DNA from: CAYYNP01 sp964472545
GTDB taxonomy: Bacteria; Planctomycetota; Planctomycetia; Pirellulales; Thermoguttaceae
Direction: 5' to 3'
Assembly (NCBI GenBank): GCA_964472545.1
Contig: CAYYNP010000050.1
Coordinates: 1 to 41,570, forward strand
DNA: 41,570 nucleotides
Within the stretch, counting starts at the first letter, position 1, and each line of letters opens with the position of its first letter. The position numbers and the translations under genes are program-made. Below the pieces are notes generated by a model. The model was not told where the DNA came from, searched no databases, and was given only the letters and a program-made list of their open reading frames with translations. Shown here piece after piece: positions 26,401 to 34,404 of this stretch.

Positions 26401-26480
26401 CGTTTAGCAGCCGCGGGTACGGCGGCTCTGTTGCAGCGGCTCGTCGACACTTCAAGCCGCCGTGCCGGCGGCTGCTAAAC
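26401..26480. repeat. TTTAGCAGCCGC inverted repeat
   Basis: CGTTTAGCAGCCGCGGGTAC (from 26401, running to about 26428) and its mirrored arm (26454-26480, ending GGCGGCTGCTAAACG) pair over about 27 bp with two mismatches. It lies between the methyltransferase stop (26520) and the oxidoreductase start. Confidence 0.8.
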
Positions 26481-26519
26481 GGACGGCTGCCGTCGTGGAA
26501 GTACAACTACTGCTTGTTT

Positions 26520-27242
26520 CTATGATTGCTTTACGGCCGCCACGTAGACGTCCCAGGCCACCGACGGCAGCAGCCGCTCGGTGGCCCGGTCGATCGCCGA
26601 AAGCGCCCGGCAACAGACCACGGGGATTCGGTTCATCAGCGTGCGGTTCAGCAGGTGTTTGGTTCGTGTCTGGTCGATGCGCATGCCGGCGTCGGCGAGG
26701 ATCTTCGCCACGTCGGAGCGCTTGGTGGCGTGTTCGCGGGTCACCAGGTTATACGGACTGCCGGCGTTGCGGTAGTTGAAGATCAGCATGCCCCCCGGCT
26801 TGTTCACCCGCGCGATCTCCGTCAGCGCGGCCCGCTGGTCGTCGGTGTTGAGGAATCGCGGAATGACGTGTACGGAGTATATCAGGTCGAAGGTATCGTC
26901 GGGGAAGGAGAGGTTGAAGACGTCCTCGACGCGGACCTCGCACCGGTCGCCCAGGCCGGCCTCGTCGAGGTCTCGCCGCAGCACGGCGAGCATCGATTCG
27001 TTGATATCGCTGGCTATCAGACGATAGCCGCTCTCGAGCATGGGCATGGTGAAGTCGCCCGTGCCGGCCCCGACCTCCAGCACCTGCATTCCCTCGCGAT
27101 ACGCCGGCAACATCCGCCGAAACAGACCGACCTCGTGGGTCCGCAGCAGGAAACCCCGCGCGGTCTTAGTACGGGCGGCATCGTACTGCTCGCCGCTGAG
27201 ACCGTACTGCTCGCGGATCGTCTCGCGGGAATCGGTGTTCAT
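26520..27242 (-). CDS. SAM-dependent methyltransferase
   Basis: A class I methyltransferase of 240 residues, with motif I VLEVGAGTGDFT (54-65), the acidic SAM-ribose contact region ASDINESMLA and the motif FDLIYSVHVIPRFLN. The N-terminal segment (SGEQYDAARTKTARGFLL) resembles Methyltransf_11/25 proteins. The substrate is unknown; position within the EPS cluster suggests a glycan or carrier-lipid target. Repeats flank the gene on both sides. Confidence 0.9.
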   Translation of the reverse strand: MNTDSRETIREQYGLSGEQYDAARTKTARGFLLRTHEVGLFRRMLPAYREGMQVLEVGAGTGDFTMPMLESGYRLIASDINESMLAVLRRDLDEAGLGDRCEVRVEDVFNLSFPDDTFDLIYSVHVIPRFLNTDDQRAALTEIARVNKPGGMLIFNYRNAGSPYNLVTREHATKRSDVAKILADAGMRIDQTRTKHLLNRTLMNRIPVVCCRALSAIDRATERLLPSVAWDVYVAAVKQS

Positions 27243-27271
27243 GGTGTGCCTCTAGCGATCTTCGATAGTAG

Positions 27272-27293
27272 TCATCTTGCTGCGGCAAGATGA
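27272..27293. repeat. Perfect 9-bp hairpin
   Basis: TCATCTTGC, loop TGCG, GCAAGATGA. It lies about 30 bp before the methyltransferase start on the minus strand. The TCATCT core recurs in the leader hairpin of the sulfotransferase gene at about 28312. Confidence 0.75.
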
Positions 27294-27297
27294 GACA

Positions 27298-27399
27298 GGG
27301 TGCCATGCCCACGCTTGCCGTGGGCATGTTGTGTGCGACGTGATGCCGAGCGGCCGACTTGGTATACGCATGCCCACGGCAAGCGTGGGCATGGCACCC
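27298..27399. repeat. Perfect 31-bp inverted repeat
   Basis: The left arm (27298-27328) and right arm (27369-27399) are exact reverse complements over 31 bp, and each arm contains its own hairpin (CATGCCCACG with CGTGGGCATG). It lies between the sulfotransferase stop and the methyltransferase start. Confidence 0.9.
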
Positions 27400-27415
27400 A
27401 GTGGCGACGAGACGG

Positions 27416-28306
27416 TCACCGAACGTCATCAAACCCCAACTCTTCTCGCAACCGTGTCACGATCCGCCGAATCGCCTCCCATTCTTCTTCGGACGGGTCC
27501 CGGCGATTCTCCTCCCAGTGTACGTAATCCTGCTCGAGAAACTCGCCCGCAAACCGGACGAGCCGATCGGGATCGTCCAACTCGGCAAATCGGGCAATCC
27601 GCAGCATCTCGACGGCCGGATCGGCTACCAGACGGTCGTAGCGGACTTCGAGCACGGCCAAATCGGGTAGCCGCCGGGCGTCGCGCCGGGCAATCTCGAC
27701 CATCTGTACCCACTGAAAGGCGGCAATCTCCGCGGCCGTATGCTCTCGCACGTAATCCGCCAGCCCGGGCACCACCGGACCCCACGTTGCTCGGCACCCG
27801 CGCAGCCGGCTGCGGACGTAGCTGCGGGCGAACCGCCACACCAGCCGCGGCAGCGCACGCAGCCGGATGTGCTTCCGCCGCTGGCGGACCGTCTGCCGAA
27901 GCGTGCTGCGAAGCGTCCAACCGAAAAAGATCTCCGGCACCGCGTCCAGCGGATCACGGATCATGTGGATCACCCGGGCCTCGGGCAACACGGCCTGCAC
28001 GAACGGCAGCCGCAAGGCGTGGTAGGCCAGATCGTCCAGATAGCGCCCTTTGCCGGCCGCGTCGACGGCGGCCGCACACGCCCGCACGATGCGGGTCTTG
28101 ACGTTCTCGGTGGCGTCGTCGGCCGTGCGGCAATCGTCGGCCCGACCCCGCGGCGGCGTGCTCCAGATGGCGATCGGCTCGCGGATCCCGTGCACCTCGT
28201 CCGCCCGGCGGAGCACTTCCCAAACACACGTCTTCCCCGAGCGGGGCGTGCCGGTAACCAGGATGGGGCGATCGAGTTTCACGGGTGCTCTCAACATAGT
28301 AGTCAT
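27416..28306 (-). CDS. Sulfotransferase family protein
   Basis: A PAPS-dependent sulfotransferase of 296 residues, which would transfer sulfate from PAPS to a hydroxyl of the glycan. The 5'-phosphosulfate-binding loop is TGTPRSGKT (18-26), the 3'-phosphate region is RVIHMIRDPLDAV (111-123), and a late LEVRYDRLVADP is the family's typical third segment. It suggests a sulfated polysaccharide. Start choice is uncertain: the ATG at 28306 has GGAG 4 bp before it, while the ATG at 28297 is also in frame. The GGAG lies inside a hairpin made by the CTCGCGGAGCGAG repeat, so initiation could depend on RNA folding. Confidence 0.85.
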   Translation of the reverse strand: MTTMLRAPVKLDRPILVTGTPRSGKTCVWEVLRRADEVHGIREPIAIWSTPPRGRADDCRTADDATENVKTRIVRACAAAVDAAGKGRYLDDLAYHALRLPFVQAVLPEARVIHMIRDPLDAVPEIFFGWTLRSTLRQTVRQRRKHIRLRALPRLVWRFARSYVRSRLRGCRATWGPVVPGLADYVREHTAAEIAAFQWVQMVEIARRDARRLPDLAVLEVRYDRLVADPAVEMLRIARFAELDDPDRLVRFAGEFLEQDYVHWEENRRDPSEEEWEAIRRIVTRLREELGFDDVR

Positions 28307-28310
28307 CTCG

Positions 28311-28412
28311 CTCCGCGAGATGTCGCCTCGTCTCGCGGAGCGAGACGGCTACAAACCCTGTCTCGCGGAGCGAGACGGCCACAAATCCTGTCTCGCGGAA
28401 CGAGACGGCTCC
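28311..28412. repeat. 30-bp tandem hairpin repeat
   Basis: Three units start with TCTCGCGGAG or TCTCGCGGAA at 28331, 28361 and 28391 (period 30), each with the palindrome TCTCGCGGAGCGAGA and a GGCYACAAAYCCTG linker. A fourth related hairpin (CATCTCGCTCCGCGAGATG) lies at about 28312-28330, over the sulfotransferase ribosome-binding site. There are no unique spacers, so this is not a CRISPR. Confidence 0.85.
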
Positions 28413-28433
28413 TATTTGCGTACTCCGGCCGAT

Positions 28434-30311
28434 TCAATCGAGATACTCCTGCATCCAACATTCCAGCGAAATCAACGCCCAAAGCTGCAGCGAGGTATCT
28501 CGCGTGCGCGTGCGAAGTTGTTGCTTGAGGTTCTCGATTTGTTGCACGTGGAAGATCCCGCGGCGGCGCACGGTCTGCTGCGAAAGATACTCATCCAACA
28601 TCGAAGACAGATGTCCCTGCAGCCAGGCGGCCATCGGCGGGTTGAAGCCGATCTTGCCGCCTTGCAGCGTTTCGGGCGGCAGACGCTCGGCCGCCGCCTT
28701 GCGCAACAGGCCCTTGAGTTGACCTCGCGGCCACTTCTGGCCCATCGTCAGCGGCAATACCCGCTCGATCAGCAGGTGGTCGGTAAACGGCACGCGGATC
28801 TCCAGCGCGTGGGCCATGCTCATCCGGTCGGAGTAGGCCAGCAGGTTCTCCGGCAGAAACGACATCAGATCCAACGCCGAGGCCGACGCCAGCGCGTCGG
28901 CCGGCGGGAGTTCTTCCAACCGCTCGGTGAGCCAGTCCCCCCGGTCGACGCTCTCGAGACGATCGCGGAAGCCGTCGGTGTAGAGATCGGTCTTCTGGTA
29001 GCCGTCCCAATACCCGATCCAACTGAGATAGCCTTGCCAGGCCGAGCGGTCGCCGGTTTGCAGGAACTCGCGCAGCCGCCGCATGCCGTGCCGGCCGTCG
29101 AGCCGGTCGCGAATCAGCGTGCCGGCCAATCCGGCGACGGCCTTCCGCAGCAATCGCGGAGCCCGGGCGTATCGGCGGAGCCACTTCAGCCCCCAGTAGC
29201 GCGGATAGCCGCCGAAGAGTTCGTCGCCCCCGTCGCCGGCCAACGCCACGGTCACGTGCTGCCGAGTCAATTGCGAGAGAATGTAAACCAGCAGCGACGT
29301 GGGATTGCCGAACGGCTGATCGAACCCTCGTACCATCTCGTGTAGGAAGTCGGTGCAGTTCGACTGGGCTTCGAGTTCGACGTGTTCGCTGCCGAGGTGT
29401 TCGGCGATCCGCCGGGCGGCAGGGCCCTCGTCGTAGAACGCGTTTTCTGCGGGAAAGCGGATGGTGAACGTCCGCACGCGCCGGTCCGACGCGCCGGTCA
29501 TGGCGGCCACCAGACTCGCGGAATCGATCCCGCCGCTGAGAAAGGCCCCCAAAGGGACCTCGCTCATCAATCGTACGCGGACCGCGTCGTCCAGCGCGTC
29601 GCGGACCTCGACCACGGCATCTTCGAATCGCGTCGGTGCGTCGTCGCGGCGAAGTGGTGCAGACCAATATCGGCCGATCGTCAACTCGCCGTCGGCAAAC
29701 CGCAGCCAATGGGCCGGCGGGAGTTGCGAGATCCCGGCAAAGATCGTCCTTGGACAGGGCACGTACAGGTAGCTGAGATATTGATCCAAGGCCACGGTGT
29801 CCAGTTCGCGCGATACGCCCGGGTGGGCCAGCAGGGCCTTCGGTTCGCTGGCCACCAGCAGGGCGCCCTCGGCACGCGTGTAGTAGAGCGGCTTGACGCC
29901 ACACCGGTCGCGAGCGGCAAACAGCTCCTTGCGATTCCGGTCCCAAACGGCGAACGCGAAATCGCCGCGAAGCCGCCGCACGCATCGCTCGCCCTCCGCT
30001 TCGTAGAGATGGACCAGCACCTCGGTGTCGCTACGGGTGGCGAACCGATGCCCGGCCGCCTCCAACTCCGCACGCAGCGCTTGGTAGTTGTAGATCTCGC
30101 CGTTGTAGGTGACCCAAACCGAGCCGTCTTCGTTGGCCAGCGGTTGGCGGCCGCCGGCCAGATCGATGATGCTCAATCGCCGGTGGGCCAACGCGGCCTC
30201 CGGCCACCACTGCACCCCGGCGTCGTCCGGGCCGCGATGGCGCAGGGTGTCGCGCATCGAAACCACAACCTCTTCGGGCGTGAATCCGGCGATGGCGACG
30301 ATGCCACACAT
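28434..30311 (-). CDS. asnB: Asparagine synthase-type amidotransferase
   Basis: A class II glutamine amidotransferase/AsnB-like enzyme of 625 residues. Cys2 (MCGIVAIAGF) is the glutaminase nucleophile after Met removal. RHRGPDDAG (24-32) and NGEIYNYQ (70-77) belong to the same domain. The synthetase domain has the ATP-binding SGGIDS (259-264) and AGDGGDELFGG. Exosortase-associated EPS loci often carry such an amidotransferase, believed to amidate a sugar acid or an unknown precursor; true asparagine synthesis is the alternative. The start follows the CapK-like stop by 1 bp, so the two genes are tightly coupled. Confidence 0.92.
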   Translation of the reverse strand: MCGIVAIAGFTPEEVVVSMRDTLRHRGPDDAGVQWWPEAALAHRRLSIIDLAGGRQPLANEDGSVWVTYNGEIYNYQALRAELEAAGHRFATRSDTEVLVHLYEAEGERCVRRLRGDFAFAVWDRNRKELFAARDRCGVKPLYYTRAEGALLVASEPKALLAHPGVSRELDTVALDQYLSYLYVPCPRTIFAGISQLPPAHWLRFADGELTIGRYWSAPLRRDDAPTRFEDAVVEVRDALDDAVRVRLMSEVPLGAFLSGGIDSASLVAAMTGASDRRVRTFTIRFPAENAFYDEGPAARRIAEHLGSEHVELEAQSNCTDFLHEMVRGFDQPFGNPTSLLVYILSQLTRQHVTVALAGDGGDELFGGYPRYWGLKWLRRYARAPRLLRKAVAGLAGTLIRDRLDGRHGMRRLREFLQTGDRSAWQGYLSWIGYWDGYQKTDLYTDGFRDRLESVDRGDWLTERLEELPPADALASASALDLMSFLPENLLAYSDRMSMAHALEIRVPFTDHLLIERVLPLTMGQKWPRGQLKGLLRKAAAERLPPETLQGGKIGFNPPMAAWLQGHLSSMLDEYLSQQTVRRRGIFHVQQIENLKQQLRTRTRDTSLQLWALISLECWMQEYLD

Positions 30312-30312
30312 G

Positions 30313-31722
30313 TTATTTTCGTTCCCCCTTCGCGGCCGCGTCCGGCGGCGGGTCGAGCCGCCCTTGTTGCAGCTCGGAAATGACCAGCCGCAGCTTGCCC
30401 CGGGCCGAACGCTCCAGCGCGTCGACGTACTCGATCACAATCTGCGTCCCTTCGCCGACCCGCTGCCGAGTCTCCGCCAAGAGCTGCTTCTCATCGGCCT
30501 CGCCGTAGCCGGCCCCACGGACGACGCGAATGGTGATTTCTCCCACGCGGCATTGATAGATCTGGGCCTCGCGAACGTGGATCAGGTCCTTGAAGACGTG
30601 GTCCATCCGTCCCACCCGGGCGCCGTCGGCCAGCACCACGTAATCCTCGTGACGGCCGTCGACGCTGTGAACGACGCGTCCCGCGTAGCCGCAGGTACAC
30701 TTGGCGTCGGAGAGCGTCACCACGTCCTGCGTGTCGTATCGCAGCAGCGGCGTGGCGGGGTTGGTGAAATTGGTGCCCACGATCCGATGGCCCGGCCCGT
30801 CGGGGTTGGGAACGAACTCGACCGCCGCGAAATCCTCGTCGACGTGCAGCTTCCCCTGCGGACATTCCGACACGTTGGCCACCGCCTCGGCCAGGCCGTA
30901 GTGCTGCCGCGGCGGCGTGCCGAACGCCCGCTCGATCGCCTGCTTCTGCGGGGGCAACAGGTTCTCGGCACCGACCGTAATGCTGCCGATCGGATACCCC
31001 GGCGCGTCGCCCGAGTCGAGCACGTAGGAGGCCAGCAACGTCAACAGCGACGGATAGCCGTGCAGCCAAGGCAACCGTCGGCGGCGCAACTCGCCCACGT
31101 AGGCGGCCAGGTTTTCGGGGCTGGTGTGGTAGCCGCTGAAGAAGACCTGGCTTCCGGGGCGGTTGTAGCGCCAGAACGGCGGTTTCTTTTGCGACAGCGG
31201 CACCACGGTCCGCCCGCCGAAGTGTCCGGACCAGGTGCCCAACTCGATGCCGTGGCGGCGTCGGTATCGCCACCAGACGGCCCACTTCGCTTGGCGCGCT
31301 TCCGGGGTGGTCGAGAACTGCAGTCCGCCGCCGGTGGTGCCGCTGGAATGTTGGGAAAGGCGCCGCCCGCCGATTTCCGAAGCCATTTCCCGGCCGTGAT
31401 GCTGCACTTCGGCCTTGGTCAGGATGGGAAGCTGCTGCAAGTCGTCAAGCGTGCGGATCGAATTCGGGTCGACGCCCAGGCGGTCAAACGTGCGACGATA
31501 GTAGGGTACCGTGGCGGCGCTGTGGGCGATGAATTCCCGCAGCCGACGGTCGCGATATTCCAGCAAGCGATCTTCCGGCCACGTCAGCCGTTGTTCCACC
31601 TCGTGTAGCCGCCGGTGAAATTCAGCGCCGAACCGCGACCGCTTCAACCGCCACCCGATCAGCCCGCAGGCGGCGTTCTGCAGGAAGATCGGCAGCCGGG
31701 CGTAAAGGGCCTCAAGTCGCAT
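30313..31722 (-). CDS. CapK/PaaK-like adenylate-forming enzyme
   Basis: An acyl-adenylate-forming family protein of 469 residues, related to phenylacetate-CoA ligases and the capsule protein CapK. The ATP-binding P-loop is SSGTTGGG (126-133); LRYDTQDV is the usual adenylation motif near residue 330, and a Cys-rich CTCGYAG follows, as in CapK-like members. In polysaccharide loci these enzymes are thought to activate an acid for attachment to the glycan; the acid is not known. The gene overlaps the upstream DUF362 gene by 11 bp and is followed after 1 bp by asnB, consistent with one operon. Confidence 0.88.
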   Translation of the reverse strand: MRLEALYARLPIFLQNAACGLIGWRLKRSRFGAEFHRRLHEVEQRLTWPEDRLLEYRDRRLREFIAHSAATVPYYRRTFDRLGVDPNSIRTLDDLQQLPILTKAEVQHHGREMASEIGGRRLSQHSSGTTGGGLQFSTTPEARQAKWAVWWRYRRRHGIELGTWSGHFGGRTVVPLSQKKPPFWRYNRPGSQVFFSGYHTSPENLAAYVGELRRRRLPWLHGYPSLLTLLASYVLDSGDAPGYPIGSITVGAENLLPPQKQAIERAFGTPPRQHYGLAEAVANVSECPQGKLHVDEDFAAVEFVPNPDGPGHRIVGTNFTNPATPLLRYDTQDVVTLSDAKCTCGYAGRVVHSVDGRHEDYVVLADGARVGRMDHVFKDLIHVREAQIYQCRVGEITIRVVRGAGYGEADEKQLLAETRQRVGEGTQIVIEYVDALERSARGKLRLVISELQQGRLDPPPDAAAKGERK

Positions 31723-33241
31723 GCGGCACCTCCGCGGCGGCGTCCGGCACGCTGCGCTCGATGTGGCCGCGCCAACCGAAATGCGGGGCGAAATGGAACG
31801 TGGCTTCGGGGCCGATCGCTTCCAGCGGGCCGCACCAATCGGTCCGATTGCTTACGAGCCTCACGTCGTGCCAGTCCCATTCGGCCAACGGAAGCCGCCG
31901 GCAACGAAACGCCTGGCGGACGATCGGGATCCGCTCGGGATCGAAACCCATCAGCCACGCCGCAGCGGCGTCGACGCTGGCCGGATGAATGCCGAACAGC
32001 ACGACACGCGCGTCGACCGGATCGGGGTTCATCGGGCCGCGTCCTTCGCCGGCAACGATCCCGTCGACCAGTACGTAGTGCCGCTTGCGATGGGCCGGCT
32101 CGCCGGGGCGGAGCGAGCCGTCGGGGTTGCCGTAGAGCGCGATCTTGTTCAGGTCCAGGCACATCCGCCAGACGGTGTCGTTTCCCCACCAGTTGCCGCT
32201 ACGAATCACCTCTTCCGTATCGCCGAACACGCGGCGGCCGAAACGCCGGGCCTGACGATGGATCCACGGCCCGATCCGCGGCGCAGCGAGCGACAGCCTC
32301 GCCACCTTTCGCAGCAAGGACCGCTCCAGCCGGTGTTTCTTTCCGGGGTTGGGGCGTTCGTCGCCCGGGTCGCCGCGGCCGGCCTCGCCGCGGCCGGCCT
32401 CCGTGTGGTGGGGCAGCCAGTTCTTGTCGCCGTTAAGGCCCACCAGGTTCTTCAAGCTGGCCGTGATGCCCGCCTTCTTGTGGGTCTTCAGCTTCGGCAG
32501 GCTGAAAACGACGTCGGCGGCCAGTGCGGTGCCGGAGATCAAGTATTCGTGCCGTCCGCCGCTGTGGTGGCGGTTGACTTCACCGTAGTCGTAGTCGGCC
32601 CCGTAGTATCGGCCGGAGCCGGTGTGGCCGACGAATTCGCTGTCGTCGCCGAGGTCGAACGCCACGTAGCCGTTCGGATCGCCGGCCAGCCGGCGGCGGT
32701 CGACGATCACGTCGTCCTTCTCGGTCCACTCTTCTTTTCTCAGGTCGACGATATCGAGCGTGTAGCCGGCGCCGTCGTAGAAAGCGGCCATGGCGTCGAG
32801 CCCCAGCCGGCGGCGCAACTGCTCGAACGAGGAATCGGTCTGCGGGGCGTCGGCGACGATCACGCGGCCCTGCTTGCCGGCCGCCGCAAACGCATAGTCG
32901 GCCACCACCCGCACCACGCTGCCGTGCGTCACCACGTACTGCCAACCCTCCGAATCGCGGGGATGGAACTCTTTGACCAGATTCGGTTTGAGCAACACGA
33001 TTTCGCCCGGGCGGATCAACTCGCCCAGCGGATTCCAGTCGGCCGTGCCGAATCGCGCGGCGTCGAGCCCGGCCAACCGAAAACACTCCCGCACCGTGTG
33101 GTAGGCGTGGTTTGGCGCCGACGACTTCGTCTGGCCGGCGTATTCGGGGTAGTCGGCGTGGGGATGAAACGGCGGCTGCAAGGGATACTCGGCCGCCTCG
33201 GCGGCAACGGCGATCACGGTACGTTGGTCGAGGCGGGTCAT
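31712..33241 (-). CDS. DUF362 family protein
   Basis: A protein of 509 residues with the DUF362 signatures VLLKPNLVKEF (about 82-92) and SLPKLKTHKKAGITASLKNL followed by VGLNGDKNW (about 246-275). A tail of about 70 residues ends in a His/Arg-rich stretch. An insertion of low complexity (EAGRGEAGRGDPGDERPNPG, about residue 281) interrupts the domain. DUF362 proteins are of uncertain function, some being iron-sulfur associated; no ferredoxin-type Cys cluster is visible here. The start at 33241 overlaps the upstream NAD epimerase stop in an ATGA. Its place between the epimerase and the CapK-like gene suggests a role in the same pathway. Confidence 0.87.
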   Translation of the reverse strand: MTRLDQRTVIAVAAEAAEYPLQPPFHPHADYPEYAGQTKSSAPNHAYHTVRECFRLAGLDAARFGTADWNPLGELIRPGEIVLLKPNLVKEFHPRDSEGWQYVVTHGSVVRVVADYAFAAAGKQGRVIVADAPQTDSSFEQLRRRLGLDAMAAFYDGAGYTLDIVDLRKEEWTEKDDVIVDRRRLAGDPNGYVAFDLGDDSEFVGHTGSGRYYGADYDYGEVNRHHSGGRHEYLISGTALAADVVFSLPKLKTHKKAGITASLKNLVGLNGDKNWLPHHTEAGRGEAGRGDPGDERPNPGKKHRLERSLLRKVARLSLAAPRIGPWIHRQARRFGRRVFGDTEEVIRSGNWWGNDTVWRMCLDLNKIALYGNPDGSLRPGEPAHRKRHYVLVDGIVAGEGRGPMNPDPVDARVVLFGIHPASVDAAAAWLMGFDPERIPIVRQAFRCRRLPLAEWDWHDVRLVSNRTDWCGPLEAIGPEATFHFAPHFGWRGHIERSVPDAAAEVPHAT

Positions 33242-34194
33242 ACGGTCTCGGCTCCGCCTCGATAGATCTCGTCCCACAGGTCGGCCAGGGATTGCTGCCA
33301 GTCGTATTTCGGCCGCCAGCCGTAGGTATTGCGGAGTTTTGCGGACGAGCCGCGTTGAAGCACGGCGTCGGACGCCGCCGGCTGGGGGGCCGTCTCGACG
33401 ATCTTGAGCGGCGCCGGGCAAAGCCGCTGCAGTTCGTCGGAGACCTGCATCAGGCTCACCGCCGTGCCGGAGGCCACGTTGAACACATCGCCGGGTCGAA
33501 AGTCGCCGACCATCATACGAAGCGCGGCGACCGCGTCGCGAACGTCGATGAAGTCGCGGGTGGTGGCCCGATTGCGGACATTCAGTTGCGTTGCCTTACC
33601 TCGAGCGACGTCGACCGCGCGGGAAACCCAATCCGGCAAGAGCATGCCCGGCCGTTGGCCCGGTCCGGCCAGGTTGAACGGCCGGGCGATGCACAGCGGC
33701 ATGCCCTTGGCGGCGTAGAACCGCGCGGCCGTTTCCTGAAACGCTTTGGCCAGCGCGTAGGGGCTCAGCGGCCGCAACGGGCACGACTCGTCCAACGGCG
33801 CGTCGCCGGTCGACGAACCGTAAACGGCCGAGGAACTCACCAGCACCAACGACGCACGGGCCGCCGCGAGCGCCTTCATCAGAGCCAGGTTCTCCGCCAG
33901 GTTTTTCTCCTGATATTCCGCATCGGTCCAATCCGGCGGCTGGCGAGTGAGGAATGCCGCGTGGACGGCCACGTCCGGCTTCAAATCGGCCGCCACGCCA
34001 GCCAGCCCCGCGTCTCGGCCCACCGTGTTCCACTCGATGTCCGCAATCGGCTCCACGCCGGGCAGATCGGCCCCCACGACGCGATGCTCCTCGGCCAACA
34101 ACGGACACAAGTGCCGGCCAAGAAAGCCGCCTGCACCGGTCACCAAGACCAGGCGGCGTTTCCGATTCTGTGGATCAGGTGGCACGCGAGTCAC
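33238..34194 (-). CDS. NAD-dependent epimerase/dehydratase
   Basis: A short-chain dehydrogenase of the extended type, 318 residues. The Rossmann motif is VTGAGGFLG (18-26), the Ser of the triad is in SSSAVYG (120-126) and the catalytic Y146-x3-K150 lies in SPYALAKAF. This is a nucleotide-sugar epimerase or dehydratase; the substrate cannot be told. The start is probably GTG (34192-34194), with a second in-frame GTG three codons later. A G-rich repeat lies directly upstream. It overlaps the DUF362 gene by 4 bp. Confidence 0.9.
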   Translation of the reverse strand: MTRVPPDPQNRKRRLVLVTGAGGFLGRHLCPLLAEEHRVVGADLPGVEPIADIEWNTVGRDAGLAGVAADLKPDVAVHAAFLTRQPPDWTDAEYQEKNLAENLALMKALAAARASLVLVSSSAVYGSSTGDAPLDESCPLRPLSPYALAKAFQETAARFYAAKGMPLCIARPFNLAGPGQRPGMLLPDWVSRAVDVARGKATQLNVRNRATTRDFIDVRDAVAALRMMVGDFRPGDVFNVASGTAVSLMQVSDELQRLCPAPLKIVETAPQPAASDAVLQRGSSAKLRNTYGWRPKYDWQQSLADLWDEIYRGGAETV

Positions 34195-34207
34195 TGCCGA
34201 CGGTTAC

Positions 34208-34262
34208 GGGATTGGGGGCTGGGGATTTGGGGGTTGGGGATTGGGGATTGGGGGCTCGGGGA
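34208..34262 (+). repeat. GGGGATT tract with G-quadruplex potential
   Basis: Eight runs of three to five G separated by 2-3 bases (ATT, CT, TT and similar), 55 bp long, on the plus strand, which is the template strand for the cluster. It directly precedes the NAD epimerase start codon. Confidence 0.85.
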
Positions 34263-34270
34263 TCTTCACT

Positions 34271-34360
34271 AGCCGGAGGCGGAAGCCCCCGGACGGCTTG
34301 CAGCACGGGACCTGAACATCAACGACAATTCCAACTCTCCGGGGGCTTCCGCCCCCGGCT
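34271..34360. repeat. 23-bp inverted repeat
   Basis: AGCCGGAGGCGGAAGCCCCC (from 34271 to 34292) and its mirrored arm (34338-34360) pair over 23 bp with one mismatch. It lies in the same 210-bp spacer as the G-rich tract, which contains no gene. Confidence 0.8.
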
Positions 34361-34404
34361 GTTTCCGTCCGCGATCGTCTTCTTCTCGACTCCCGCTGTC
34401 CCAC

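Noticed and set aside
28311..28412. CRISPR array
   Set aside because: The 30-bp units are directly adjacent, with no unique spacers and no cas genes in the window.
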